64,000 bases of DNA, from NCBI GenBank assembly GCA_021209875.1, contig JAGYVD010000009.1, positions 2,046,001-2,110,000 on the forward strand, in the 5' to 3' direction. The position numbers and the translations under genes are program-made. The notes beneath the pieces are model-generated. The model saw only the letters and a program-made list of their open reading frames with translations. It was not told the DNA's origin and ran no database searches. The stretch comes from Rosellinia necatrix. Lineage: Eukaryota; Ascomycota; Sordariomycetes; Xylariales; Xylariaceae. Positions 11,061 through 26,044 of this stretch are shown in pieces; the first letter of the stretch is position 1, and every line of letters starts with the position of its first letter.

Positions 11061-12045
11061 CTACTGGCCACGCTCAAATACGCGTACGCTACCGTCGCCC
11101 CTAATGAAGTACAATAACTCTCTATCCTCTATGGATGTGCTACCCATATCCTCATCTCCCCCGGGTGTGACTCTAAGTACGCCACTTACATCTTTGGCTG
11201 TGCCCGTATCCAATGTCCTCAGACTTATGACGAGGTACGCATCATGAGTCAATGATAGAGCCAGAGAGGCATGTTCCTTTTCTAGTGGGGTACCCTGCGC
11301 GGATATTAAAGGCTCATCTGCAGAAACAGTAACGATGCACGCATGCACTTTCTATTACAAGCCTCTCATTAATATCGTCTGTCGATCTCGTATAGAATAG
11401 AGACCCAGCCCGCAGGCTACTTACTTCGCGTAAACCCAGTATCGTATCTCGGAGGCTCTGGCTGGACATGGCATCCCCCGCGGTAGCCAGCAAGGCATCG
11501 GGCTGATCAATAACCAGCATGGTCTGTGTCCCCGGATTCAGGGCCTGGACGTGAGCTACGGCATCTTCCAACGTCCGACGGAGGTGGTCTGTCGTGGCTG
11601 CCAGCAGCACTCTCCTCCCCGCGACATCCGTCGCAGGTTGCCTGCGGCCGTGATCTGGTGGTGGTGGTGGCGGCGGCATGAAGAGGCCCGTCAGCCCGTC
11701 GACGAAGACGAAAGAGCCCCTCTTGCCGGCCACGTCCAAATCCAAACCCACCCGCCGCGATCCATCCTTCCAGAAGACGTAGTCGCGTAGAAAGCTCACA
11801 AGGACGACGCTCACATGCGGCTGAAGCTCCGCGCCCGCGCCCGCGCCCACGGCCTCGACCGGTTCATCTTGGCGGCCACGGGAGGGAGAAAACAGGGCAG
11901 AGGGCTGCGCGGCGAGGAGGGAGGCGAGATAGCGGTGAACGAGCCAGTTGGTGCTCGAGCCCAGGACTCCACTCAGGAGGATGAGCGAGGTCTCATCCGG
12001 CAGGCGGAGATAAGGCTCGAGGAGGGGCGGCGATCTTAAGGCCAT
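11061..12045 (-). CDS. ELP6: Elongator complex subunit Elp6
   Basis: Two exons, 12045-11425 and 11351-11061, join to 303 codons. The donor GTAAGT follows an in-frame GAA, and the acceptor is AATAG. Elp6 is one of the RecA-fold subunits of the Elp4-Elp5-Elp6 hexamer that supports wobble-uridine tRNA modification. Visible family features are the LILLSGVLGSSTNWLVHRYL core strand and loop, VVLVSFLRDYVFWKDGSRRV, a FVDGLTGLF strand, TMLVIDQPDALLA, and a second half with SLTHDAYLVISLRTLDTG and SGVLRVTPGG. There is no intact Walker A, as expected for this subunit. A Pro run sits after FVDGLTGLFM. The minus-strand start at 12045 is the first ATG of the frame. Confidence 0.87.
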
Positions 12046-14310
12046 GGACGGTTCGGCGGGGGGTGAAGTTACACAGTTTATTTCGCGAAACCGAGGCCGA
12101 GGGGTTGGGGGGTTTGGGGGGTTGAGGGGTCAGGTGACAGCGTGAACAGCCAGCCAGACCAAGGACGAGATGCGCGGCAACGTTTTTTTGTTTTTAAACG
12201 GCCAGGGGACCGGGTCGACAGTACAGTCCGTGGCTGGACGGGAGTGATTCACATGGCCCAACCAAACCTGCAGAAAATCACGTACGGGCCCCTGGGAATA
12301 ATTTGGGGGAAGGGGTTTAATTGTGCTTTAGCCGACCTTTTCGTATCATCAGGGCGGACATCAGGGTCCTGCGATGTGTGGCATGTGATGGGTTTCTAGG
12401 GCATATGCCATGCCTTGGTGCCGTCATAGTGGAGCCGTCGGGTCACGGTATTGCGCCGCAGCTTGTAAGCACCTACCTACAGTAGGTAAAAGGTGTTTGG
12501 AAGCACAGTACAATCGGATATCATGCACCCAAATCATCATCTTGCAGCACTTGCTCAGCGCGTCTAGGTGCCTACTAAGACAGTCTTTGTACTTACCTAC
12601 CTAGGTACCTAGACAGGTACTTAACTAGGTACTTATTTATCTACTTATGTACCTAGGTGGGTAAGTAGGTGGGTAAGTAGGTAGGTAAGGTATCCGCCTA
12701 GGTATGGTATACCTATAGTAGGTAGTAGTAGTAGATACCTGGGTGGGTGCTATAGCTAAATCTGTTTATAAGATTCATGAGAGCGTTAGCTATCTTACAC
12801 TTGGAAGCAAATGCTGCCCTGCCCGTTAGGTCGGTAAGTAGGTAGGTAGGTAGGTAGGTAAGCAAGCAGGCAGGCCATGATAACGTTCCTCTCATTGTCC
12901 GGACCGATGCTACGTTTATATTGGAGTAAATAGATCAAATCGGCTCGATTTTTTGCTCGCATACAGCAAGGAAATTGTCTACCTAATATGATTTAAGTGA
13001 ACTTTCCACAAGGAAAGGTAACCTCTCCATGTAAGTTGTTTGGCCTAGACCGATGGCACCTAAGGATACCTAAGGTTACTTACGTACCCTGCCTACTGAG
13101 TACCTAGGTAGGTAGGTACCCCTGAGATCTAAGTTTTGTTTTGTCGGTTCAGCCGCGCCATGCTTAGTGGAATGCCGTCGCTGCTGAAAACAGCTCCTAC
13201 AACCTCCTACAACCTACTACAACCTCCACTCTCCACTAAGTTAATTGCCCATCTACCCGTGAGGACTGGACCAAGACAGTAGATAGGTAGATGCTACCTA
13301 ACAGCACTAGTCCATGTACGTACATAGACATACATAGTACGAATCCATTTCCCCAGTTCGTCAGCTTCCGGCACTTCGCTGCATGAGTGAGTGTGGTGTG
13401 TGCTTAACCAGGGCGCTGTATCTTGCATGGGCAAAGAGGCAGCCTTCGACTGGGTAGCCATATGGGTCGCCATAGCTGTCCTCCAGCAAAACAACGGCCA
13501 ATCTATCTACCTACCTAGGTAACTTTATCTTTTCTTATTCTACAACTCTCTAAAGCCAACAGAGCAGAGCCCCCCCCTCGCCGGCTTTTACTAGTAGCAT
13601 TGGCCCGCTTAGACTGGGGGGAAACAAGGTAGATCCCCCTTCTCCCCGTCCCTCCCTCGACTCTATAAGTATGGCTGTCCTCACATCTCTCTTTCCACCC
13701 CGGTCTTGGATGATCTCTTTGAACGGTCCGTTTCACATCAAGTGCAAGTCTACGCCAAGTTTATATCTGCCCTTACTCGTGGGGGACTGACCCAGGTCAC
13801 GTCTCCGCACCGTTCGAACTGGTTCAGATAACCCCCAGAGTCGTCTTACCACCACATTAGCGTACATAGCTATACTGGTTACGGACTCGGCTCACTCCAC
13901 ACCCTCTCGCACCCTGTCACTTGCTCTCCGCCTCCCTTGTCTGAGTCGCCATCTATATAGATATCTGGACAGTCTATGGTCCATAGTCGGCTCTGGAGGG
14001 GCGCCCTTTGCGTGGAGGGAAACGGCGAGCGAGGCCAGCTGCACGTTGGGCCTTTTTCTATTTGCCCATCCTTGCGCCAGACTGCACCTGCATACATAAG
14101 TAGAAATAAGCTTCCACCCCCCAAATACTCAGGGCACTTATAACCTATTCTTATAATATTATCATCATCCCCCTTGCTCATCTCCCACGTCTTTGGCTAA
14201 CACGCTGCTGTTCTCCTCTCGATATTCTCGTTCTCCTCATCCTCCACGCCAAGGTTTATAATTATTAGATCTTTTTTCCGAATAGGGGAGTTTATTTAGG
14301 TCGGAGCGAT
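12046..14310. other. Intergenic region rich in ACCTAGGTA-type repeats
   Basis: No coding sequence is recognised over 2.2 kb. The left part borders ELP6, and the final kilobase probably holds the promoter and pyrimidine-rich leader of the MFS gene. Repeat clusters are at 12590-12735 and 12835-12870, with shorter ones at 13100 and 13510. A triplicated ACAACCTCCTACAACCTACT-like run lies near 13195-13235. Confidence 0.5.
12590..12870. repeat. ACCTAGGTA/GTAGGTAG repeat clusters
   Basis: Two close clusters, 12590-12735 and 12835-12870. The second is an almost perfect (GGTA)n run on the plus strand. Both resemble the cluster upstream of ATG3 and eL37. Confidence 0.8.
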
Positions 14311-16991
14311 ATGGCGGGAGAGTCCGAGGGCCCAAGAGCCGGGCGCTCGTGGAGGGCTCTTTTCAAAAGGGGGAGCGATGAGACCCTCGATCAGGACCAC
14401 GGGGGCCAGAAACGGCCACAGTCAACATGGGCTATGGGTATACTTAACGACTGGGAGACCATTGAGGTTCCAGGTGCGTCTTCATATACTGCTGCGCGAA
14501 TCCGACACGATTGGGCTGACGTTATATTGAGGTTCCGTGCTGTTGCTGTCGAAGGAGAGGAACGAGCCCCTTGGTCTTCGGAATGCTCCCGCCAGGACGT
14601 CCCATTCTTCCCTCCCTATAGGTATATTTCCAGAGCCGCCAACACCACCGCTGGTCAAGGAGAAAGAAACCAAAAAGCTCACCCCGGATGGTCAAATCAT
14701 CCTTGAGCCACAACCGGATGATTCTCACAATGATCCGTTGAATTGGCCTGCCTGGCGCCGGGATTGTGCGTTACTATCCCTCGGACTATACTGTATGGTG
14801 GGAGGTGGTATCACGCCCATTATTGCTGCCGGGTTTACCGATGTTGCCCATGGTAAGTGTCTGAGCTGGGTAAATTTGACTACTCAACCGTTGGCTAATA
14901 TAGTTCGCAGACTACAATGTTGATGTAGCGCAAGTCTCGTTAACTACAGGACTGGTAGGTCATCCTCATCCAACCATTGTTCCGGTCAATTTGAGAGTAT
15001 AAAGCCATCTTTTCGAGGCGAGTCATCTCTCAGAGGCCTTCCTCGCCGCCACAAACAACACAGATCACGATCAATTGGAGATAGCTGACTTGGGGTGTTC
15101 TAGTATATGTTAGGTCTCGGTATTGGCTCCGTGATCTTCTCACCTACTGCCATCCTGTACGGGAAACGGCCTGTATATTTAGTCGGTGCCATTTTATTTA
15201 TCCTTTCGGCCGTGTGGTGCGCCTTATCACCCAGTTTTACCTCTCTCATACTCGCCCGTATCTTCCAAGGAATAGCTGTCAGTCCTGTAGAATGCCTTCC
15301 TTCGGCTACTATAGCCGAAATTTTTTTTCTCCATGAGAGGGCCTTCCGGATCGGTATTTATACGTTATTGCTGCTTGGCGGAAAGAATCTCGTCCCGCTT
15401 GTTAGTGCCGCTATCATAGACCGACTGGACTGGCGCTGGGTATTTTGGTAAGTTGAATTTTGTCGCCGCGTAGCAACACTATGATATGTGCGTGTCGCTA
15501 ATTTTCTCTAGGATCGTTGCTATTGTAGTAGGCGTATGCGGGGTACTACTGTATTTATTTGTGCCCGAAACTTTTTGGGACAGAACGCCGATTCCGAAAT
15601 CATCACGCCGAATAGTTAAGCGGCCGAGCTTTTTCAGCCGGAGGTCATCGGTCAGACAAGGCGTACCCACCGTATCTCAGGCTGACGGTGTGATTACCAT
15701 ACCGACAGAAACGATTACGCAAGATGCTGCCGAGGAAAATCGGGAGGTATCAAGACAAAAGGAAGAGAGGCATATTGGTTTCGCTCCCGGCGTGAGAAAT
15801 GGCAATACTTCGGAAGTCAAGCATGGAGAAGACTATTCGCCCATAGCACTGGTCGCGAGCTCAACAGGGACTGTTTTACCACGGCCTGATGAAATAGTGG
15901 CTGACGCTTCCCCGTCTGCTGTCGCCCCGTCGCCAAAACACGAATCGTCACTCGACCCTTCACGGCCTAAAAACGAGCGTACATGGCCAGCCCAGAGTAT
16001 CCCGTCACCAATGAGCGTAGACTCTACTCGTGACAGCGGACCCCTTACCCCCGGCACTCACAATTTTGGCTCGGCCCTGCACGAGAGACTGTCGACGACC
16101 GGTTACTTCGGGGATCCGGAAGCCCAGCGCCACGCCCAGCGCGCCTTGAGCTCGGACGCCGACAGCGAAAGGATGTCGTTCTCGAACCTCGCGAGCGCTA
16201 CAATGGGGCAGGTGTACACGCATAGGTTGCGCCAAGCGCCGCGCCAAACGTTCAAGTCGCAGCTGAAGATACACAACGGCCGGATCAACCAGGACAAGTG
16301 GTGGAAGGCGGCCGTGCGGCCCTTCATCCTGTTCTCATACCCGGCCGTCCTCTGGTCGTCGGCCGTCTACGCCTGCTCCGTCGGTTGGCTGATCGTCATC
16401 TCGGAGTGCGTCGCCGTCATCTACCGAGAGGGGTATTACGAATTCGGCGCCCTATCCACCGGCCTCGTCTACATCTCCCCCTTCATCGGCGGTGTCCTGG
16501 GCACGGCGGTGGCGGGCAAAGTCAGCGATGTGATCGTCAAGGCAATGGCCCGACGGAACGGTGGACTCTACGAGCCCGAGTTCAGGCTTGTCATGGCGCT
16601 CCCTATCACCATTACCACCGTCCTGGGGCTGATCGGATTCGGATGGTCCGCCGGCGTGGAGGATCCCTGGATCGTGCCGACCGTATTCTTCGGCATCGTG
16701 TCGTTCGGCTGCTCCCTTGGGTCCACGACGGCCATCACGTTCTGTGTGGACAGCTACCGGCAGTATGCTGGGGAGGCGCTCGTGACGCTGAACTTCAGCA
16801 AGAACGTCCTGCATGGGTTCGTCTTCAGCTTCTTCGTGACCGGGTGGCTGAAGGACGACGGGTCCAAGTCCGTCTTCATCTGGATTGGAGTTATCCAGCT
16901 TATTGTCTTGCTATCGACCATCCCGATGTATATTTACGGAAAGAGGGCGCGTATGTGGACAGTGAGGATGAATTTCATGGAGAAGTTTTGA
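14311..16991 (+). CDS. Major facilitator superfamily transporter, DHA1/Hol1-like, with long central loop
   Basis: Five exons, 14311-14473, 14622-14852, 14911-14954, 15104-15447 and 15512-16991, join to 753 codons. The N-terminal cytoplasmic part carries the DPLNWPAWRRD motif typical of this fungal MFS group just before TM1. TM1-6 follow: LGLYCMVGGGITPIIAAGF, YMLGLGIGSVIFSPTAILYG followed by the motif-A-like GKRPVYLVG, then LILARIFQGIAVSPVECLPS and the sixth segment ending in LYLFVPETFWDRTP. Residues about 285-523 are a hydrophilic Ser/Pro-rich loop, then six more segments from WKAAVRPFILFSYPAVLW. The substrate cannot be read from sequence; Hol1 relatives move cations or polyamines, and others drugs. 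The loop is unusually long and is the likeliest regulatory part. Confidence 0.88.
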
Positions 16992-17487
16992 TATTACTTC
17001 ACGCATCATGGATAGAAGGTATGCATTCGAGGCAACTATTAGTACTAGAGCCCCACAAGGGGCACTGTCGCACCGGATTGTTCGTTTTTGAACTGGTCAT
17101 TTTGGAAATTTGCATCGGGGGACGTTTTATGATACTATTCATGGTTACGGCGTTCCGGCTTGGCTTGGTTGTACATGACTATAGTTCTTAGACTGGTCTG
17201 ACCATCTTAACTCCAGTGGGACCGGCGATATCGGCATGAACCATTACAATTAAATCCGCAATTCCCGAAAGCTATGACGACATTTGAATTTGTCCTCGGC
17301 TTGACGCGCGCTAAAGAGAAACTTCAACACTGATATCGAACAGAAACGAAGCATGAAAGTTCAGCTTGTACCGCGCAATGCATCTTAGCCCGAACTCGCC
17401 AATTATATTATTCTTAAGGCACCGCATCAGCGTGCTCCATCGTTGACTCCGTATCCGTTGTCGTCAACCGAATTCACCCATCCGAAA
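16992..17487. other. Intergenic DNA
   Basis: Follows the transporter stop codon. No gene is seen. Confidence 0.5.
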
Positions 17488-17842
17488 ATGCTGCCAACAA
17501 TCCGTTTCACGCTGACCTCGTCTCGCGGCTTCGGCCTACGTGCGGCATCGCCTTCTGCTCCGTCCGGCTCGACACCCCCGGACGTCATGAGCGGCGGCGG
17601 CGATTCTGCCGCGGGGGGGTCTGGGCATGATGTACATGGTCACAAGCGTGCCCACGCTGCTGAGCTTCGACGCTGCCGGCCCCGTGGCCGCGTCCAAGGT
17701 CGTCGACGCTAGGCGCCTCAGCGATCGCGCGTTCTTGGAGGAGTGGATTCGGAGTGATGCGAGGAGGTCTAGCGGCGGCGGAGGTGGCGCCGGCGGTGGT
17801 GGTGGTGGTGTCTTGAGGGATTTGTTTGCGGGTTGGCGGTGA
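17488..17842 (+). pseudogene. Decayed small protein with thioredoxin-like C-terminal half
   Basis: An ATG at 17488 opens a frame beginning MLPTIRFTLTSSRGFGLR, which looks like a mitochondrial presequence. It runs past 17627 in a frame that does not fit the next recognisable part. The second part, from about 17624 in another frame, reads GMMYMVTSVPTLLSFD followed by VVDARRLSDRAFLEEWIRSD and a Gly-rich tail to the stop at 17842. VPTLLSFD resembles the cis-Pro loop of thioredoxin-fold proteins. The two halves join across a run of seven G (about 17612-17618), and the expected central part is missing. It is either a deleted, frameshifted relic or a gene with a base-call error plus an unseen intron. 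The family assignment is tentative. Confidence 0.4.
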
Positions 17843-18585
17843 TTGGGGCATCGCGCTTTCGGTCGGCTTTTTCATAATGGGTTTGTTGTTGTAGATGACC
17901 TTTCTGCTGGTATGGGTTGCTAGACGGCCCTTGGTGGACGTCTTATATGTTAAAGATGGTCTATGGAGGCGAATCTCTAGGTTGGCGTCGGGTATAATCA
18001 GCCACCAATCAACAGTAACCACTATCCTATCCGATACGTGCTAGGTTAGGTACCTACTCATACAGGTGGATATGAAACCAGTCCCATCAGCTAGGTGAAC
18101 TCCTCCTATCCTAGGCAATCCACGTAGGCACTGAACACAAAGGTTAATTATACTCTCTCGCTTGGATTTATGTCTACGTTGTAAGAAAACGAATCTACAG
18201 GGGTAGCAATGCTCAGGCTATAAGCAGGAACTCCGTGAGCCCCAACGGCGGGAAATCAAAATTCTAGCAACTTTGGAACCGAAACCTGTCATCATCATCC
18301 TCGCGTGTCCATCTTGAAGCCATAGTAGCACTTTGAAAGGGGTATATCCCAAAACACGCGTCAGACCCGTTCAAACCCAAACCAAAGCAAGTGAGCGTCT
18401 CTAAAGACCCCCGAAAACCCGTGCCAGCCTAACGCCTCTCGCTATGGTTTCATACAACTGAAGCGCTCTGGGGATGTCCGTTGTTGTACAAACGGCTACA
18501 AATCGACTAGAAAAGAAGAAGAGGAAACCGGGTCGCAACATGACGCCCTGGGGATACCAAAATAGCGAATGAATTACTCTATTCG
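17843..18585. other. Intergenic DNA
   Basis: Contains the likely 3' region of EOS1 near its right end and one short ACCTAGGTA-like word near 18045-18060. No gene is recognised. Confidence 0.5.
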
Positions 18586-19628
18586 TTATCTTCCAGTTCC
18601 ATCTTTGTTGACACCCAAAATCTTGACCACGATCCGGCCAGCCATCTGAGCCGCCTTCTTCACAATGGAAACAAGGGGTATGTGCGCCTCGGGCAAGGGG
18701 CGGACGGTGTTGATCTCCAGCAGCAATGCCAGCATGCTAATAAAGCTGGCGATAGAGAAGACGCTTATACTGGTAAAGGTCTCCTTGCGGATCGGAACCT
18801 TGCGCTGCGTGTAATGGTAGCAGGCCGTGAGGATGGTGGCTATACCGATCCAGGCGGGCAGCAACAACCTCGGGTCCTGTGCACCGCCCGTCGCATATAC
18901 GATCCACGACGTCAGGTAGGCAAAGACGCAGCTGATAGTCAGCAGCCGCACCACGGTCGCCTGCGGCGTGTAATTTATCAACCACCGAGACATGAGGCAG
19001 TCGGTGAAGTAGAAGGCGAGCGCTGCGGACGCGAGACACTGTAAGGATTACGCAATTAGGTCAGTCCTGTGTGTGATAGTGTGTCCAATGTTCCACTAGG
19101 AGGGGACGGGGAGGGCTCTAGTTCGTCGTGCACTTGCTATCTTCTAAGCTAACCCACACGCCGGTAGATACTAGCGGAAAGGCACCAGAAGAGGGGGGCA
19201 GGTGTCGGAGGCAAACGTCATACCCATAGTGCCGCGAGTAGGGTCTCGATAAGCATCAGCGAAGTCTCCCCATCCAACTCATTTTTCTGACTCTCATATC
19301 GCAGCACCTCGGCGACGAGAAATCGCAGGGCAATGCGCAGCCCCCACCAGAAGCAGGGCGCCAAGCACAGCAGACGACATATGGAGAGCGTGCGGTACCA
19401 GTGCTTCGGGAGGCCGAGGAGGACGGCGACTCGTGGCTGGAGCAGCGACACGGCTACGGCGGGGATGGGCTGCTCAAGCTCGTTGCTGGGGTGGTTGTAG
19501 TCACGATCGTGGCCGTGGTTGGGGCTGTGGCCATGGACAATGCTGGCCGGCGTTGGTCTCGGGGCTGGTCTCGGGATCGGTCTCGGGATCGGTCTCGCTG
19601 ACGATGGGGACTGTCGTGGTTGGTGCAT
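18586..19628 (-). CDS. EOS1: N-glycosylation protein Eos1
   Basis: Two exons, 19628-19224 and 19038-18586, join to 285 codons; donor GTATGA follows TGG and the acceptor is TACAG. Eos1 is a multi-spanning ER membrane protein linked in yeast to N-glycosylation and oxidative stress tolerance; its molecular activity is not known. The family core is clear: HWYRTLSICRLLCLAP, then WWGLRIALRFL, AFYFTDCLMSRWLINYTPQA, QDPRLLLPAWIGIATIL and RKETFTSISVFSIASFISML. The first 60 residues are Pro/Arg/His-rich and encoded by repetitive codons (GTCTCGGGATCG-like repeats near 19560-19600), so the exact start is uncertain. A later in-frame ATG is not available before the conserved part. Confidence 0.88.
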
Positions 19629-21023
19629 CGGGCGGGCAAGGCGGCCGGCCGGCCGGGGTGCGTGCGGCGACGACGCGTTGCGGCCCTGTCTACGCTAAAG
19701 CAATCGTGCCTGGTCAACCGCTCCGGAAGTATTCGGACCCAATTGATTGATGTGTAGGATGCAATGAGCACACGTAGTCGGGCGAGGCTATGGTGGTTTG
19801 GCTTGACGTGTGTGTGACGATGACGGCAGGTTAGTAGGTAGTAGGTACCCGTTTATTTGCACACGGTCCAGGTAGCTTGGGGGGCCTTTGGGGGAGGCTT
19901 GGGCTAGTTCTCGGGAAGGTACCTACACTAAATAGGTAAACACAGGAGGACCTGGAAGGCTGCCCAGGTGCCCAGGTATAGTGCTGCGGCCCCACTATGC
20001 CGACCATAAAGCGGCTAACCGGCTTTCAGGGTTTTAGAGTCAAGGGGAGCTAACAAAGGTGACAGCATTGGTACTTCACGATACCACCCGTACACTAGGT
20101 AGATTAGCCGAGCGTTTACTTAAGTATCTAAGTTTAGATTTGGTAGTCTGAATTTATCTTCGATCCTGTGGATGTATCCCCAAGCAGCCACCAAACTCCC
20201 CCAAACCTAACCCGGTTAGTCGGCACATTGGCCGCTTTTATTGACCACCTAAGGTACCTACTTAACATTGGGGGGGATATCCTCATGTTACATCCGTCTT
20301 CAAACCCCTTCAAGTCCCCCGAAGGGGAGACCTGATTATAGGCAGTTCGCTGCTGCATGACATCAGCGCTATTTGGAATATGCCAGGACGATTTAGCCGC
20401 TGTTTATTTAAAAAGCTAATGGTAGCAATTCAGGGCCCAGTCAGCTATAAATATTAAATCCCACCTGGGCATTATTACTGCATGATCTCGGTAGACAACC
20501 CAAACCTTGATAGTATATTGAACAAATATTTCCTCCCTGGTACCTAGCCAATTGAATTAGTTAATCGCTATAATGCCTCAACGGACCCCACTGTGCGGTC
20601 GTCAAAAAGTAAATGCCTTCGAAAGAAGGAACCGTTGAATACCAAAGCAAACCTCAAAGAATACAACCGTTCGATGAATGGATTAATTTTAAGCAAAGCA
20701 ATTATGACAATATAAGATGAAGTAAATGAGTAAATAGACCCAGGCGGTTATCCGCTTATTATCCGAGTCGTCATCCGCAAGGTAGCCTCTGCAGTGGCCT
20801 ACTCATAGACAAAGCAATAATATTAGGTAGTTACCCAACACATTGAATGTCTAGCATATTTTCATATTATATATATGATAGGAATTCATAATTATAATAA
20901 ATCTAAATAACCATAGACTCCTATATCAACTCTCAGAAAATCTTTGTATGGAATCGGTATCTTTTGACAGCTAGACATCAAAACTCACGATATTAGATAC
21001 AACTCTTCCATTGTTCTCTGCAA
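19629..21023. other. Intergenic DNA becoming AT-rich
   Basis: Composition falls toward AT-rich from about 20400. No intact gene is seen. Isolated ACCTAGGTA-like words occur near 19920 and 20095. Confidence 0.5.
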
Positions 21024-22425
21024 TCAGGTATGTTTTAAACCACGCGCAATAGCACAAAGATATGAGTGATCCTTGGTATTAGAATATCTCTGGGGTAGTA
21101 TACGGACCATTCTAGCGCCTTGTAGAATAGTTGCAACGTGAGAAGCATCTGGCAACATACCCAGTGTGGATATCCGAGACAGACAAAATAGGAGAATAGC
21201 GCGAAATGTCATCCTATTCACTGGCAATGCTAGAGTTATTCTAGAATATAAGCAAGCTACTTCTGGCACCGTATAATGTGTCTTAAATGGGTCAGAGTAA
21301 AAAGATAACACGAAAGTACATTCCCAAGTGCCTCTGTGTATGTCACGAAACCAACCCCGGCCTGCGGGTACCTACCAGGCACGGGCCCAAAAGACCATAT
21401 ATATAAACTAGAATAGCTGGTGACTGCCTGACGGGGGGAACTTCCCTTCTTGTGCAATAACATAAGTCATTTCTGGAACTACCGGCGGTGAGAACTGTGA
21501 TAGTATAGACTAAATCGGCACAGGCATATCGAATGGTAGATATTGGTAATATCGTCAACTCGGATGTAAAACTTCAGTACTGATACCCTGTGGCTGGTGA
21601 CATCATCTCCAGGCTCTCAATAGCACCGATCCTTAAAGAAAAGCACACTAGAGATATTTTTTTTGATCTTTCTATATCTTTGGGTCCTTATCCAAACGCC
21701 ATTACCATACAGTGCTAAGAATTGCCGGCTTGAGTCACCCCTCAAACGGATGGTCAAAAATGGAAATATCTCGCGTGAGCAATTTCCAAGTTTGGTCCAT
21801 CAACATGCTCGCTGTAAAAGTCATAGTGAAAGGAGCACGTGCACGGTGACCGACCTTACAACAATCATCTAGGACATGCCTCTCCAAAGGGTATTAACCC
21901 CGTTCCTGCCATGATACTGTAGATCCAATTCTCGAAAAGGGTCAGGATATATAGCTAAAATGCCTCAAGCTGTGGATGTTGATTCAGTAGCGGGATACTG
22001 TTGGATATTAATTACGAAACTAACTATTGCCTCATCAAGACTACCAGCACTTTTAACTAAGAATAGAAATAAAAACAGGGTACCCCTGAAGCTCATATAA
22101 GGAGGTTCGAGCTTTCAGAGCTGTTCAGATATGCATCAATCCACACAGCAAGCATCGTGTTGATATGTAGATCATAGCGAAATGAACAGTCACATGGGGT
22201 TGCTTGGCACCATTTTTTACTTATTTCCCCTTTAGTGGAAGAGGGGATATCAGAAAAGCGTGCCAATGGCATAGAGATCGAATGGCGTTGTCTCTGCAAC
22301 CTACCCGAATTGTTTGAGTATAGGATAAAGCAGCGACAGTAAGCATGTGAGCGGAGACTAGGTAGAAATGGCGGTTTGCTTGAGGAGGAAGCAGAGCTTT
22401 CCTTCAGCCCGCAAAGCGAATACAT
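21024..22425 (-). pseudogene. Decayed minus-strand gene of unrecognised family
   Basis: Several minus-strand frames in succession have coding-like character, but stops and frame changes separate them. Recognisable pieces, in order, are RYDLHINTMLAVWIDAYLNS near 22130-22190, AGSLDEAIVSFVINIQQYPA near 22030, TWKLLTRDISIFDHPFEG near 21760, RYACADLVYTITVLTAG with SPAILVYIYGLLGPCLVGTR near 21380-21530, and TVPEVACLYSRITLALPVNR to TLGMLPDASHVATILQGARM near 21080-21270. I do not recognise the protein. The fragments are collinear and in one orientation, which argues for a single long gene now broken in several places; the region is AT-enriched. An alternative is a living gene with many introns, which the stops in the middle make unlikely. 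Confidence 0.38.
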
Positions 22426-25581
<3,156 letters not shown>

Positions 25582-26044
25582 ACAACTCAGGTTCCTAAAA
25601 AGGATTGGGTTGGCATACTGGATGGGACGTGTCATGACGGATTGGCGCTTTGATAACGGTTTTTCGTGTGCACTTTCTGTTGATATTGGTCGGGAATGAT
25701 CGCGGATGGGTTATGGGACATGTTTCGTCACTTTTTCTCGTCCATGTGCTTCTAGCAAAATAGAGTCGTAGACCGTGCTTCGTCTTGTGCCACCTCCATG
25801 TGATGTGATATTTGTCGTCTTCAAATTTTCGGTGACTTCACTTCGCCTATTCGTACTTCCCTGTAGGTTGTCTCGGGATACCATAATTTTCTACATCCAG
25901 CTATGAAATATTTGTGCGTGTCACATTTTAATTCAGCTTTATTCCGTTGTAATATGTACTAATACCATGTGAGTGATGATCCAAATCTACTATAATTTTA
26001 CATTATGTCCTACGGCTCAAGCCCGCAACTTTGTGACGCGTCGA
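25582..26044. other. 3' region between convergent TEF1 and SLS1
   Basis: T-rich 3'-UTR-like sequence follows the TEF1 stop; AT-rich with poly(A)-signal-like words near 25970-26010. No gene is seen. Confidence 0.5.

Noticed and set aside
12590..12870. CRISPR-like array or telomere remnant
   Set aside because: The repeat has no constant spacer, and the unit is TAGG/ACCTAGGTA, not the fungal telomere TTAGGG.
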